Shown here piece after piece: positions 23,557 through 31,484 of a stretch of 33,526 nucleotides of DNA; positions within the stretch are counted from its first letter, which is position 1; every line of letters starts with the position of its first letter. The notes under the pieces are model-generated. The model saw nothing but the letters and a program-made list of their open reading frames with translations. It made no database searches and was not told where the DNA came from. The translations under genes were made by a program, and so were the position numbers. The stretch spans positions 1 to 33,526 of IMG/VR virus record IMGVR_UViG_3300044533_000637; one strand, 5' to 3'. This stretch comes from a virus.

Positions 23557-23692
23557 AGAAGAAGTAATTGAAATACTTAGCTTGCTCAAGCTATTGAGAG
23601 CAATGTTAGGTGAAGGCAAAAGTGGATACGAGGATTCTGTAGCAACAGTTGATCGTTATATTAATTTATTTTCAGAATGGTTAAAAGCATGA
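23543..23692 (+). CDS. Small helical protein, unknown
   Basis: A 49-residue, largely helical protein (LVLKEEVIEILSLLKLLRAM; ending NLFSEWLKA). ATG 23543 lies inside the end of the previous gene and the stop overlaps the next ATG (ATGA at 23689-23692). No ribosome site beyond a weak GGGG at 23531-23534. Function unknown. Confidence 0.5.
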   Translation: MLVLKEEVIEILSLLKLLRAMLGEGKSGYEDSVATVDRYINLFSEWLKA

Positions 23693-24087
23693 TTACATTT
23701 AGACAAAACTCAGACGTACGTAATTTCTTTTATGGAAAAGAAGATCATCCGCATTGGGAGCCACTGTGGCAACACTTTTCAAATATCTTAATGAACACAC
23801 ATGATGCTGCAGGTTACATTCATGAATTTGGAGGTAATCTTCATATTCTAGAATCTTTTGGAGATTTCTTGCATGTAACATTTATGGGCATGGATGATAA
23901 TGGTGTATTTAGAGAGACTAATCTTGCGTTGGATCCTGGTTCATTTGATATTGCTCGAAAAATCGAAGATTCTGACTGGTATGAGTTTCATTTCATCACT
24001 ACAAATGCAGGTGGTCCGGTTTGGTTCATTCCAGAAGAACTTGCTAAAGTAAATGAAAACGTGCAAGAATCAGTAAATATTTCTTAA
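23689..24087 (+). CDS. Hypothetical protein
   Basis: A 132-residue soluble, acidic alpha/beta protein (HPHWEPLWQHFSNIL; YIHEFGGNLHILESFGDFLH; AGGPVWFIPEELAKV). ATG 23689 overlaps the previous stop; an in-frame ATG at 23677 has no ribosome site. It is the last gene before a hairpin (24095-24120) and the replication module. No family recognised. Confidence 0.65.
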   Translation: MITFRQNSDVRNFFYGKEDHPHWEPLWQHFSNILMNTHDAAGYIHEFGGNLHILESFGDFLHVTFMGMDDNGVFRETNLALDPGSFDIARKIEDSDWYEFHFITTNAGGPVWFIPEELAKVNENVQESVNIS

Positions 24088-24094
24088 TAAATGT

Positions 24095-24120
24095 GGGTCT
24101 CTATAAATGCTTAGAGACCC
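24095..24120 (+). terminator. Hairpin before the replication module
   Basis: GGGTCTCTA (24095-24103) pairs perfectly over 9 bp with TAGAGACCC (24112-24120) around an 8-base loop. Only CGTTAAATT follows, so it is a poor intrinsic terminator; RNA processing or 3'-end protection is as likely. The T3-like motif starts 5 bases later. Confidence 0.6.
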
Positions 24121-24125
24121 CGTTA

Positions 24126-24135
24126 AATTAACCCT
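24126..24135 (+). promoter_or_regulatory. AATTAACCCT motif, third copy, before ssDNA-binding protein
   Basis: AATTAACCCT is the same ten bases as at 15308 and 15334. With the first copy the match extends upstream as CCCGTT(A/G)AATTAACCCT. It lies between a 9 bp hairpin and the gp2.5-like gene, 38 bases before the start, pointing into the replication module. It is a candidate middle promoter for the phage RNA polymerase. Confidence 0.5.
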
Positions 24136-24163
24136 AATTCAAAAATCAAAAGAGAGAACAGCA

Positions 24164-24655
24164 ATGGCAAAGTTATATGACGTAGAAATTTATTTCGCTA
24201 AACTTGGTAAACCAAATGGCAAGTTTAATAAAGAAAATCCTACATGGGAACTCCAAATTCGGACTACCGACAAAGAGAAAAAGAAAGAATGGGAAGCTAT
24301 TGGATTGACTGTCAAGGCTATCGTTCCAGATGATGGTGATACATATTTCAGAGCTAATCTGAAAAAGAAGTCTATTAAATCAGACGGTACCCCAAATGAA
24401 CCTGTGAAACTGATTGATGGTAAATTAAGACCTATTGATCCCAACACGATTGGAAATGGATCTATCGGTAATATTCGTGTATTTGAATACGAATATAAAG
24501 ATCCAATGGGGGCTACAAAGAAAGGCTTTACTCTTATGACAGTGCAAATTACAAAGCATATAGTATATACTCCACGAGTAAGTGAAGACGATTTCGGTGA
24601 AACTAATTATGAACGCGAGTTCAGCACTAATGAAACTGAAGACGACGTATTCTAA
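24164..24655 (+). CDS. T7 gp2.5-like single-stranded DNA-binding protein
   Basis: A 163-residue protein. ATG 24164 follows AGAGAG at 24151-24156; an upstream in-frame ATG (24107) lies within the hairpin. The N-terminus, KLYDVEIYFAKLGKPNGKFN, then NPTWELQIRTTDKE, and the middle strands fit an OB-fold. The C-terminus is acidic and ends with an aromatic residue (ETEDDVF). This is the hallmark of T7 gp2.5, whose acidic Phe-ending tail contacts the polymerase and helicase. It would coat single strands at the replication fork. It is shorter than T7 gp2.5 (232). It is the first gene of the replication module. Confidence 0.82.
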   Translation: MAKLYDVEIYFAKLGKPNGKFNKENPTWELQIRTTDKEKKKEWEAIGLTVKAIVPDDGDTYFRANLKKKSIKSDGTPNEPVKLIDGKLRPIDPNTIGNGSIGNIRVFEYEYKDPMGATKKGFTLMTVQITKHIVYTPRVSEDDFGETNYEREFSTNETEDDVF

Positions 24656-24669
24656 GGAGACTTTTATAC

Positions 24670-25371
24670 ATGGTAAATTATACATACAAGATACTTAATA
24701 AAGATCACCAATTTGTAGCTTTTATTAGAGAATGTGAATTAGATAGTATGATTTCTAATTTTAAAGACGGATATTTTATAAAAGCAGAAACAAATAATAT
24801 GCCACTTCAGGGAATTTCTTTTATTAGAAATATTGATGAACTTGATGCGTGGTATGCACAGATAGATCGAAGACATTGGAAGAAGAAAGAACGTACAATT
24901 TCATTTCTATATGATCTTCAAATAGTATATAAAGCAACTATTAATGAATATTTAAATGAGAATATTCGTGATGTTACTGAGTATAATTTAAATAATGACC
25001 ATTTAACCGCAGTAATTACAGAAAGTAATGGAAACGAAATTGTATTCCATGACGAAGAAGCTTTAGATAATTATCTAATGAATTATCGCAAGCCTGAAGA
25101 AGTAAATAATGCAGTAGACCCTAAGCATTACAAGGGATATGTAGATGAATTACAATGGTTAGACACAATGAGTAGAATACCTACCCTGCGTGATCCATTG
25201 AAATTTGAAGCAGCAGTTGAATTACAAATAAGAAAATACCTTGACCGTAATGGTCAAAAGGATGATTCTCTACAAGAACTCCAAAAAGCTTTATGGTACT
25301 TAAAGTACTTAATCGCCTATAAAAAGGCCGGCAGACCGATAAAGGTTGGAGAAGTAGAAAGCATCCTATAA
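24670..25371 (+). CDS. DUF3310 protein, T7 gp1.7-like C-terminus
   Basis: A 233-residue protein. The C-terminal 85 residues match the DUF3310 pattern: DPKHYKGYVDELQWLD, then FEAAVELQIRKYLDRNGQKD, then ELQKALWYLKYLI. The same pattern occurs in T7 gp1.7, reported to be a nucleotide kinase, so a role in dNTP supply is plausible. The N-terminal 145 residues are of unknown fold. They include a helix around KKKERTISFLYDLQIVY and a strand-rich segment. ATG 24670 follows AAGGAG at 24654-24659. It ends 7 bases before an intrinsic terminator. Confidence 0.65.
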   Translation: MVNYTYKILNKDHQFVAFIRECELDSMISNFKDGYFIKAETNNMPLQGISFIRNIDELDAWYAQIDRRHWKKKERTISFLYDLQIVYKATINEYLNENIRDVTEYNLNNDHLTAVITESNGNEIVFHDEEALDNYLMNYRKPEEVNNAVDPKHYKGYVDELQWLDTMSRIPTLRDPLKFEAAVELQIRKYLDRNGQKDDSLQELQKALWYLKYLIAYKKAGRPIKVGEVESIL

Positions 25372-25378
25372 CAAAATC

Positions 25379-25407
25379 GGCACCTCACTAACACTGGGGT
25401 GCCTTTT
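25379..25407 (+). terminator. Intrinsic terminator before DNA polymerase
   Basis: GGCACCTCA (25379-25387) pairs over 9 positions, one of them T-G, with TGGGGTGCC (25395-25403) around CTAACAC, followed by TTTTATTT. Only 15 bases separate it from the DNA polymerase ATG. Confidence 0.88.
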
Positions 25408-25422
25408 ATTTGGAAATTATAT

Positions 25423-27291
25423 ATGAATTATGTATTCGATATTGAAACAGATGGTTTGTTAAAAGACGTAACACAAATGTGGATCATGGTTGTTCATGAT
25501 GTAAATACTAATAAGCGAATGCGGTTCTTGCAAGGAGATATGAGTTGGATACAGTTGTTTAATAACGCTAGACAAGTTATGGGTCATAATATTATTGGAT
25601 ATGACTTAGCTGTATTAAAGAAGCTATTCAACTATGAATTACCTAAGAGCGTAAAAGCTGTAGATACACTCATTCTTTCACAAGTATTAGACTATAGAAG
25701 GTTCGGCAATGATGGGCATGGTTTAAAACGTTGGGGTGAATATTTAGAGTTTCCTAAACAAGAGTTTGAAGACTGGTCTGGATATTCTGAACAAATGGGT
25801 GAATACTGTAATAACGACGTTTCATTAAATGTCAAGGTATTAGAGATATTAAAGCAAGAATTGATTGAAGTGTCTGAAAAGAATCCTAAAGTCAAAGAGT
25901 ATATTAAAGTAGAACATGCAGTAAGTAAGTGGTGTGCCGAAGCTAACTTAGGTGGATGGCCATTTGATTTAGATAAGGCACATATACTCTATGACAGATT
26001 ACAAGTTGAAATGGATAAGACGTATACTGCACTAAATTCAAAACTTGGCTTAAAGATAGTCGCTGTAGATAAGAAACTTGGTATTGTAGAAGTAAAGAAA
26101 CCTAAATATAGAAAGGATGGATGTTATGATGCGCATACTGCTCGGTGGTTTGATGTGGATCCTTGGAGTGGGTTCGATCCTGATGATCGTATTGTCGATG
26201 GTGAGTATTGCCGTATTCAAGTCGAACCTCTTAGTCTGGACTCGGTAACAGATGTAAAGATATTTCTATATAGACATGGTTGGGTCCCTAATGATTGGAA
26301 TTATAAAACTGACCCTATTACAGGAAGAAAGGCAAAAACTACACCTAAGATTACAGAAGATAGTTTAGAATTCTTAGGTGGTGATGGTAAGCTCTATAAG
26401 GATTTCTTAACTGCAAAGGCTAGGCAAGGCATTTTAACAACATGGTTAAAGAACGTAGATGATCAAGGCAATCTGCACGGTGATTGTATGACAATTGGTA
26501 CACCAAGTATGCGTGCTAGACACTCTATTATTGTTAACGTACCGTCAGGAGATTCACCATGGGGTAGAGAAATGCGGGAATTGTTCTCATGCAAGCCTGG
26601 CTGGAAGCTTGTAGGCTGTGATTCATCAGGTAATCAAGCTAGAGGCTTAGCACATTATTTGAATAATGCTACATTTATTGATACATTACTTAATGGTGAT
26701 ATTCATCAATTTAATGCTGATATTCTTACTGAGATCTTAAAGAAAGATTTAAAGATGAATTATGTAGTACCAAGAGCGAATGCTAAGAGAATTCTATACG
26801 CATTCTTATTTGGAGCTAGTGGTGGAAAGCTTTGGTCATATATCTTTGGCTCGCATGATGATGTTAAGGGTAAGAAATTGAAATCAGGCTTTATTAAAGC
26901 TGTTCCAGGGTTTAAAGACTTAAGTGAAAAGTTGGAGAAAATATATGGAAACACAAAGAAAAAGGGAGATGGTTATATCCCTAGCTTGGCTGGTACTCGT
27001 GTGTATGTTGACAGCTTCCATAAGCTTCTTGTCTATCTACTGCAATCAGCAGAGAAAATTACTTGCGGAGCAGCATGTATGCTTGCAATGGAGCGACTCG
27101 AATCTGCAGGAATTCCGTACCAACCCTTGATTATGATGCATGATGAAATTGACTTTATGGTGCCTGAAGAGTTTGCTGAACAAGCAGCTGAGATAGGTAA
27201 ACAAGCTTTTGCAGACGGCCCAAAACTATTCGGTGTTGAGATTATGGATGGTAGCGGAAAAATTGGTAATGACTGGTATGAGATTCACTAA
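25423..27291 (+). CDS. Family A (T7-like) DNA polymerase with 3'-5' exonuclease
   Basis: A 622-residue replicative polymerase (T7 gp5 has 704). The exonuclease domain shows FDIETDG (Asp6, Glu8), MGHNIIGYDLAVL (Asp61) and YCNNDV (Asp132). The polymerase domain shows GCDSSGNQARGLAHYL with Asp400, the fingers motif RANAKRILYAFLFG (Arg451, Lys455, Tyr459), and MMHDEIDF with Asp574. Motif A has Asn-Gln where T7 has Leu-Glu (DASGLELR). The start is ATG 25423, with a weak GGAA upstream; an in-frame ATG at 25399 lies inside the terminator region. Its stop overlaps the next start as TAATG. No separate thioredoxin gene is visible, and I cannot tell whether a thioredoxin-binding loop is present. Confidence 0.95.
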   Translation: MNYVFDIETDGLLKDVTQMWIMVVHDVNTNKRMRFLQGDMSWIQLFNNARQVMGHNIIGYDLAVLKKLFNYELPKSVKAVDTLILSQVLDYRRFGNDGHGLKRWGEYLEFPKQEFEDWSGYSEQMGEYCNNDVSLNVKVLEILKQELIEVSEKNPKVKEYIKVEHAVSKWCAEANLGGWPFDLDKAHILYDRLQVEMDKTYTALNSKLGLKIVAVDKKLGIVEVKKPKYRKDGCYDAHTARWFDVDPWSGFDPDDRIVDGEYCRIQVEPLSLDSVTDVKIFLYRHGWVPNDWNYKTDPITGRKAKTTPKITEDSLEFLGGDGKLYKDFLTAKARQGILTTWLKNVDDQGNLHGDCMTIGTPSMRARHSIIVNVPSGDSPWGREMRELFSCKPGWKLVGCDSSGNQARGLAHYLNNATFIDTLLNGDIHQFNADILTEILKKDLKMNYVVPRANAKRILYAFLFGASGGKLWSYIFGSHDDVKGKKLKSGFIKAVPGFKDLSEKLEKIYGNTKKKGDGYIPSLAGTRVYVDSFHKLLVYLLQSAEKITCGAACMLAMERLESAGIPYQPLIMMHDEIDFMVPEEFAEQAAEIGKQAFADGPKLFGVEIMDGSGKIGNDWYEIH

Positions 27292-27596
27292 TGAATAAAG
27301 AACAATATCTACTTGTATGTTTAATGGAAGAACTCTCAGAAGCCGCACAGGAAGCGTCTAAATGTTTAAGATTCACACTTGATCATAAGTATGAATTATA
27401 TGAAAAGACTAACAAAGAAAAGCTTAAATCAGAATTATCTGATGTACAAGCTATCTTAATACTTCTTTCATCAGAATGTAATATTAGATTGAATTGTGAA
27501 AGAGTGCCTGATATCAGGGATAAGATTGATCGCACATTGCTAAGAATGAAATTGTCTCAGGAAATGGGAGTTTTAGATGCTGATAGCACTGATTGA
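27291..27596 (+). CDS. MazG-like NTP pyrophosphohydrolase
   Basis: A 101-residue all-alpha protein with the MazG-type metal motif: EELSE with Glu14 and Glu17, and SELSDVQA with Glu48 and Asp51. These enzymes hydrolyse (d)NTPs to monophosphates, shaping nucleotide pools or alarmone levels. The start overlaps the polymerase stop (TAATG at 27289-27293). It lies between the polymerase and the exonuclease, and its 3' end overlaps the exonuclease gene by 20 bases. Confidence 0.72.
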   Translation: MNKEQYLLVCLMEELSEAAQEASKCLRFTLDHKYELYEKTNKEKLKSELSDVQAILILLSSECNIRLNCERVPDIRDKIDRTLLRMKLSQEMGVLDADSTD

Positions 27597-28368
27597 TGGT
27601 GATATACTTGCCCATAATTGTTGTTTCAATCGTAGCAACGGCTTTACATACTTTGACAATGAAGGAAATGTAATACCGCAAGTATTTACTAAAGAAGAAG
27701 ATACAGAATATCGTAAAGCCATATGGCATAACTTTGAGAAAATGCTAGAAGTAATCATGGAAGAGACATTTGCAGACGACTATTGTATGGCTGTTAAAGG
27801 CGAAGGCAATTATAGAGATGAAATATTTGTAGACTATAAGAGACATCGCACAATTGGCCCACCTAATCTCTTTGTGCCATTTGTAAGAAAGATGGCAGTA
27901 ATGCAAGAAATTGCCATAGCTGCAGATGGACGAGAAGCTGATGATTTATTACGTATATGGGCAAATGAGTGTAGATCTCAGAATGTAGATTATGTTATAT
28001 GCTCAATAGATAAGGATCTATTAATGATTCCTGGAAAGCATTATAATATAAGACATAAAACAATTACAGAAGTTTCAGAACTTGATGCTAAAAGAAATTT
28101 CTATGAGCAAATATTAAAGGGCGATGCCACGGATAATATTCCTGGTATTTGGAAGATGGGACCAGTAAAAGCATCAAAAGCTTTGGCACATTGCACAACA
28201 GATGAGGAATTCCAAGAGGCAGTAATTGAACAGTATATAAAAGCTAATGGTGATGAATGGCCTGAATATTTATTAGCTAATGCAAAACTTATCAACATCC
28301 AGAATACATATGATGATTACTTCTGTTTTGATAACTGGCCATTAGCACAGGAAATTAGAGATGGCTGA
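27577..28368 (+). CDS. 5'-3' exonuclease (FEN/T7 gp6-like)
   Basis: A 263-residue protein with the metal-binding residues of 5'-3' exonucleases: IDGD (Asp7), EADD (Glu120, Asp122, Asp123), CSIDKDLL (Asp145, Asp147) and KGDATDNIPGI (Asp183, Asp186), followed by a helix-hairpin-helix-like segment (IWKMGPVKASKAL). Such enzymes remove RNA primers and degrade DNA ends, and in T7 supply nucleotides from host DNA. ATG 27577 follows GGGAG at 27566-27570. It overlaps both neighbours. Confidence 0.92.
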   Translation: MLIALIDGDILAHNCCFNRSNGFTYFDNEGNVIPQVFTKEEDTEYRKAIWHNFEKMLEVIMEETFADDYCMAVKGEGNYRDEIFVDYKRHRTIGPPNLFVPFVRKMAVMQEIAIAADGREADDLLRIWANECRSQNVDYVICSIDKDLLMIPGKHYNIRHKTITEVSELDAKRNFYEQILKGDATDNIPGIWKMGPVKASKALAHCTTDEEFQEAVIEQYIKANGDEWPEYLLANAKLINIQNTYDDYFCFDNWPLAQEIRDG

Positions 28369-28876
28369 ATTTAAAGGTAAAATAAACCACACCGTGTCCA
28401 ATTCAGATATTAGTAAATTTGATAATGGACACTGGTGTTTCAATAGACAGATGAACGTAGGAAATAAAAAATATGTGGGATTCATCTATATTATATATGA
28501 TACGGTCTTGGATAGATTCTATCTCGGCAAGAAGAATTATAGATCATATGGTAAGGCTACTTATGGGCAAGAATCTGATTGGCGTAGATACAAATCGAGT
28601 TCTAACAGCTTGGCGGCTCATTTCGCTAGCAGACCGAAGAAAGAGTTCAAGTTTATTGTCCTTGATGAATACACTACCAAAGGCTCCTTAGCTTGGGCAG
28701 AGACATGGTCATTATGTCATGTTGAAACCCCAGTAACACTCAAGTGGTATAATAAACAAATCGAGAAAGTATCATGGGATGTCAAAGAAAATGTATCACA
28801 CGATCACAGAGTACGATTAACCATGATTACTAAAATGTCACCAGAATGTTTAATTCAATGGCCAAAAGATGGGTAA
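28361..28876 (+). CDS. GIY-YIG-like endonuclease
   Basis: A 171-residue protein. A GIY-YIG-like core lies at residues 38-60: YVGFIYIIYDTVLDRFYLGKK, the second part reading FYLGKK. SDWRRYKSSSNSLAAHF and a Glu in WAETWSL (the usual metal ligand position) follow. Related small phage nucleases have this Gly-Lys-Lys and SDW-x-Y pattern. It lies between exonuclease and primase-helicase, close to where T7 carries endonuclease I (gp3), which has another fold. It could resolve junctions or cut host DNA. The start overlaps the previous stop, and its stop overlaps the next gene. Confidence 0.68.
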   Translation: MAEFKGKINHTVSNSDISKFDNGHWCFNRQMNVGNKKYVGFIYIIYDTVLDRFYLGKKNYRSYGKATYGQESDWRRYKSSSNSLAAHFASRPKKEFKFIVLDEYTTKGSLAWAETWSLCHVETPVTLKWYNKQIEKVSWDVKENVSHDHRVRLTMITKMSPECLIQWPKDG

Positions 28877-30485
28877 AATAGTAATTCACAATCAACCGTG
28901 TCCAAATCCAGATTGCGGTTCTTCAGATGCACTTCAGATCTATGAGAACGGCACAGCTACATGCTTTAGCTGTCAAACTTGGTTTCCCGCTAACAAAAAT
29001 AAGGAGTTCACTCACGTGGAAAAACCTAAGAAACCTTTTGTACTAGATGTAGAAAAACTAAGAACTGCTGGCTTTAAAGATAGAAAGATATCTAAGGAAG
29101 TAGCGGAATTCTTTGATGTTAAATCAGCATTTAATGAAGATGGCGAAATAGACACACACTATTATCCTTACGGTGAAGGTATTTATAAAGTTAGAAAATT
29201 ACCTAAAATGTTTTCATGTATAGGTAAACCAACAACTTTATTCGGTATGGATAAGTTTGGAACAGGCGGTAAGAGGTTGATTGTAACAGAAGGTGAGTTA
29301 GATGCAATGGCGGTAGCACAAGCATCTCTAGATAAGTATGGGAAGATTTATCCTGTAGTATCTATACCTTCAGCATCTAATGTTAAGACACTCTTAGCGC
29401 ATAGAGATTGGGTAAGATCATTTGACACAGTAGTATTATGCCTCGATACTGATGAGGCTGGTGAAAAAGCTAAAGCAGAAGCTATTAAATATATAGGTGC
29501 TGATAAAGTAAGATTAGCTAAATTACCTGTTAAAGATCCAAGTCAAATGTTACTTGAGAAAGGCGGCCAACAATTATTAATTGCTATTTGGGAAGCGTCT
29601 AAATACACGCCTGTAGGTATTTTAGGTAGAGATGAACTATGGGAAGCTTTAAAAGCTTATAATGATACTGAATCTGTACCATACCCTATGTGTTTAGATG
29701 CATTAAACACTAAGACTAAGGGTATGCGTGAAAATGAGATTGTACTATTTACTTCTGGTACAGGCTCAGGTAAGTCAACTATTCTCAGAGAAATTGTGTG
29801 GCATATTATAGATACCACCCCTGCAATGGTAGGTATTGTATCATTAGAAGAATCACCTGCTGAGACTACACGTAAACTCTCAGGTATTCCGTTGAATATC
29901 AATCCTTCATATAGAGAGTTAACAGAGGATGAATTAGAATCAGGCTTTAGAGCAGTGTTCGGTGATGATAGAATTATGGTATTAGATCATCAAGGTTCTA
30001 TGGAAGATTCAACTCTGTTTGAAAAGCTAGAGTATATGGCATTATCAGGTTGTAAATATCTATTCATTGATCACATTACAATCCTGGTTTCAGAAGGTGT
30101 AGATGGGTTAACAGGTAATGAAGCCATAGATAAAACTATGAATGATTTACTTAGGTTATGTAAAAGATATCCCGTATGGATTGGCTTAGTATCACATTTA
30201 AGAAAGACACCTACAGGTAAGACATCATTTGAAGAAGGTCAATTACCATCTTTAGATGATATTAAGGGTTCAGGCTCAATTAAACAAATTTCAAACGATA
30301 TCATAGCATTTGCTCGTGATATGTCACATGATGATGATAGAATAAGAAATCATATTAAGATGAGAGTACTGAAATGTAGATTCACAGGTCTAACAGGAAA
30401 CGTACCAGGTGTTGATTATGACTATCCAACAGGTAGGTTATCAGCTTCAATACTATTACAACCAGATGATTTTATGGAGATTTAA
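28869..30485 (+). CDS. T7 gp4-like primase-helicase
   Basis: A 538-residue bifunctional protein (T7 gp4A has 566). An N-terminal zinc finger has Cys11, Cys16, Cys32 and Cys35 (CPNPDCGSSD and CFSC). A TOPRIM primase domain follows with LIVTEGELDAMA (Glu141 region) and VVLCLDTDEAG. The RecA-like helicase has Walker A GTGSGKST at residues 297-304, and FIDHITILVS as Walker B. The segment from TFTSGTG to the C-terminal TGRLSASILL fits DnaB/gp4 helicases. It makes primers and unwinds the fork together with the polymerase and the gp2.5-like protein. ATG 28869 overlaps the previous stop by 8 bases; no internal start for a short gp4B form is evident. Confidence 0.95.
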   Translation: MGKIVIHNQPCPNPDCGSSDALQIYENGTATCFSCQTWFPANKNKEFTHVEKPKKPFVLDVEKLRTAGFKDRKISKEVAEFFDVKSAFNEDGEIDTHYYPYGEGIYKVRKLPKMFSCIGKPTTLFGMDKFGTGGKRLIVTEGELDAMAVAQASLDKYGKIYPVVSIPSASNVKTLLAHRDWVRSFDTVVLCLDTDEAGEKAKAEAIKYIGADKVRLAKLPVKDPSQMLLEKGGQQLLIAIWEASKYTPVGILGRDELWEALKAYNDTESVPYPMCLDALNTKTKGMRENEIVLFTSGTGSGKSTILREIVWHIIDTTPAMVGIVSLEESPAETTRKLSGIPLNINPSYRELTEDELESGFRAVFGDDRIMVLDHQGSMEDSTLFEKLEYMALSGCKYLFIDHITILVSEGVDGLTGNEAIDKTMNDLLRLCKRYPVWIGLVSHLRKTPTGKTSFEEGQLPSLDDIKGSGSIKQISNDIIAFARDMSHDDDRIRNHIKMRVLKCRFTGLTGNVPGVDYDYPTGRLSASILLQPDDFMEI

Positions 30486-31484
30486 ATGGCACAAATTCTT
30501 GAAGAAAGAGAATGCTACGGTACAGACTATCCAGCGTTAATTAACTTCGCTGAAGAACAAACGTCCATATTGTGGACAGCAGATGAAATTGAAGTGGAGA
30601 AAGATATCCATGAATTACGAACAAATTGTACAGCAGCAGAATACCACGGAATTGTCAGTGTTCTTTTGCTTTTTGTACACTATGAAGTTAATGTTGGAAA
30701 TAACTACTGGCGTGATTATATATGTAAGCATTTTCCACGTCCAGATGTTCAAAGAATGGCTTCAGTATTTGCAATGTTTGAACTGAACATTCATGCACCA
30801 TTCTATAATAAAATTAATGAATTGCTAGGGTTAGATAACCCTGAGTTTTATCTAGCATACTTAGATGACCCCATTCTTAAAGATAGAATGGAATGGTTAG
30901 AGAAAGTAGCTACACAATCAGAAACAACATATGATAAGTTAAAATCAGTAGGTGTGTTTAGCATGATTGAAGGCGCTATTCTTTATTCTAGTTTTGCATT
31001 CTTAAAGCACTTTAATAATAATGGCAAAAATAAATTTCAAAATATTAATGCAGGAATTAATTTCTCCGCTATTGACGAGAACATTCATAGTCAAGCTGGT
31101 GCTTATTTGTTTAACACTCTATATCATGAAGCAATAGAGGCTGAGGAATACTTAGCACATGAAAAACTTGCTAATGAACTAGAGATTACTGCATGGATTT
31201 TGTTTGAACATGAAAAACAAATCATTAAGAAAATCTTTGATAAAGGAGATATTCCTGGCATTAATGCATTGATGTTAGAGAACTTTGTACAATCTAGGTT
31301 AGATATATGTCTAGAAAGATTAGGCTATCCAGCTATATTTGAACCTAAGTATAATCCAATTGCTGATTGGTTTTATTTAGATATTGAATCAAGTACATTA
31401 CATGACACTTTCATTGCGCAAGGCAATGATTATCGTAGGGATTGGGCAGAAGCCAAATTTACATGGACACCAAAAAATGTATAG
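30486..31484 (+). CDS. nrdB: Ribonucleotide reductase small subunit (class I-like)
   Basis: A 332-residue R2-type ferritin-like protein, which makes the radical or metal cofactor for the large subunit. Likely metal ligands are Glu67 (HYEVNV), Glu99 and His103 (FELNIHAPFY), Glu162 (MIEGAILYSSF), and Glu198 and His201 (DENIHSQ). Tyr107 sits at the position of the radical Tyr (His+4). The second Glu and His are separated by three residues (ExxxH) instead of the two in E. coli; the family signature allows this. The protein starts directly after the primase-helicase stop and overlaps the large subunit by 8 bases. Confidence 0.92.
   Translation: MAQILEERECYGTDYPALINFAEEQTSILWTADEIEVEKDIHELRTNCTAAEYHGIVSVLLLFVHYEVNVGNNYWRDYICKHFPRPDVQRMASVFAMFELNIHAPFYNKINELLGLDNPEFYLAYLDDPILKDRMEWLEKVATQSETTYDKLKSVGVFSMIEGAILYSSFAFLKHFNNNGKNKFQNINAGINFSAIDENIHSQAGAYLFNTLYHEAIEAEEYLAHEKLANELEITAWILFEHEKQIIKKIFDKGDIPGINALMLENFVQSRLDICLERLGYPAIFEPKYNPIADWFYLDIESSTLHDTFIAQGNDYRRDWAEAKFTWTPKNV

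Noticed and set aside
30486-31484. ExxxH in the reductase small subunit as a lost metal ligand
   Set aside because: The known family signature allows one or two bases of spacing between the Glu and the hydrophobic-His pair, so this is a recognised variant and not a broken site.
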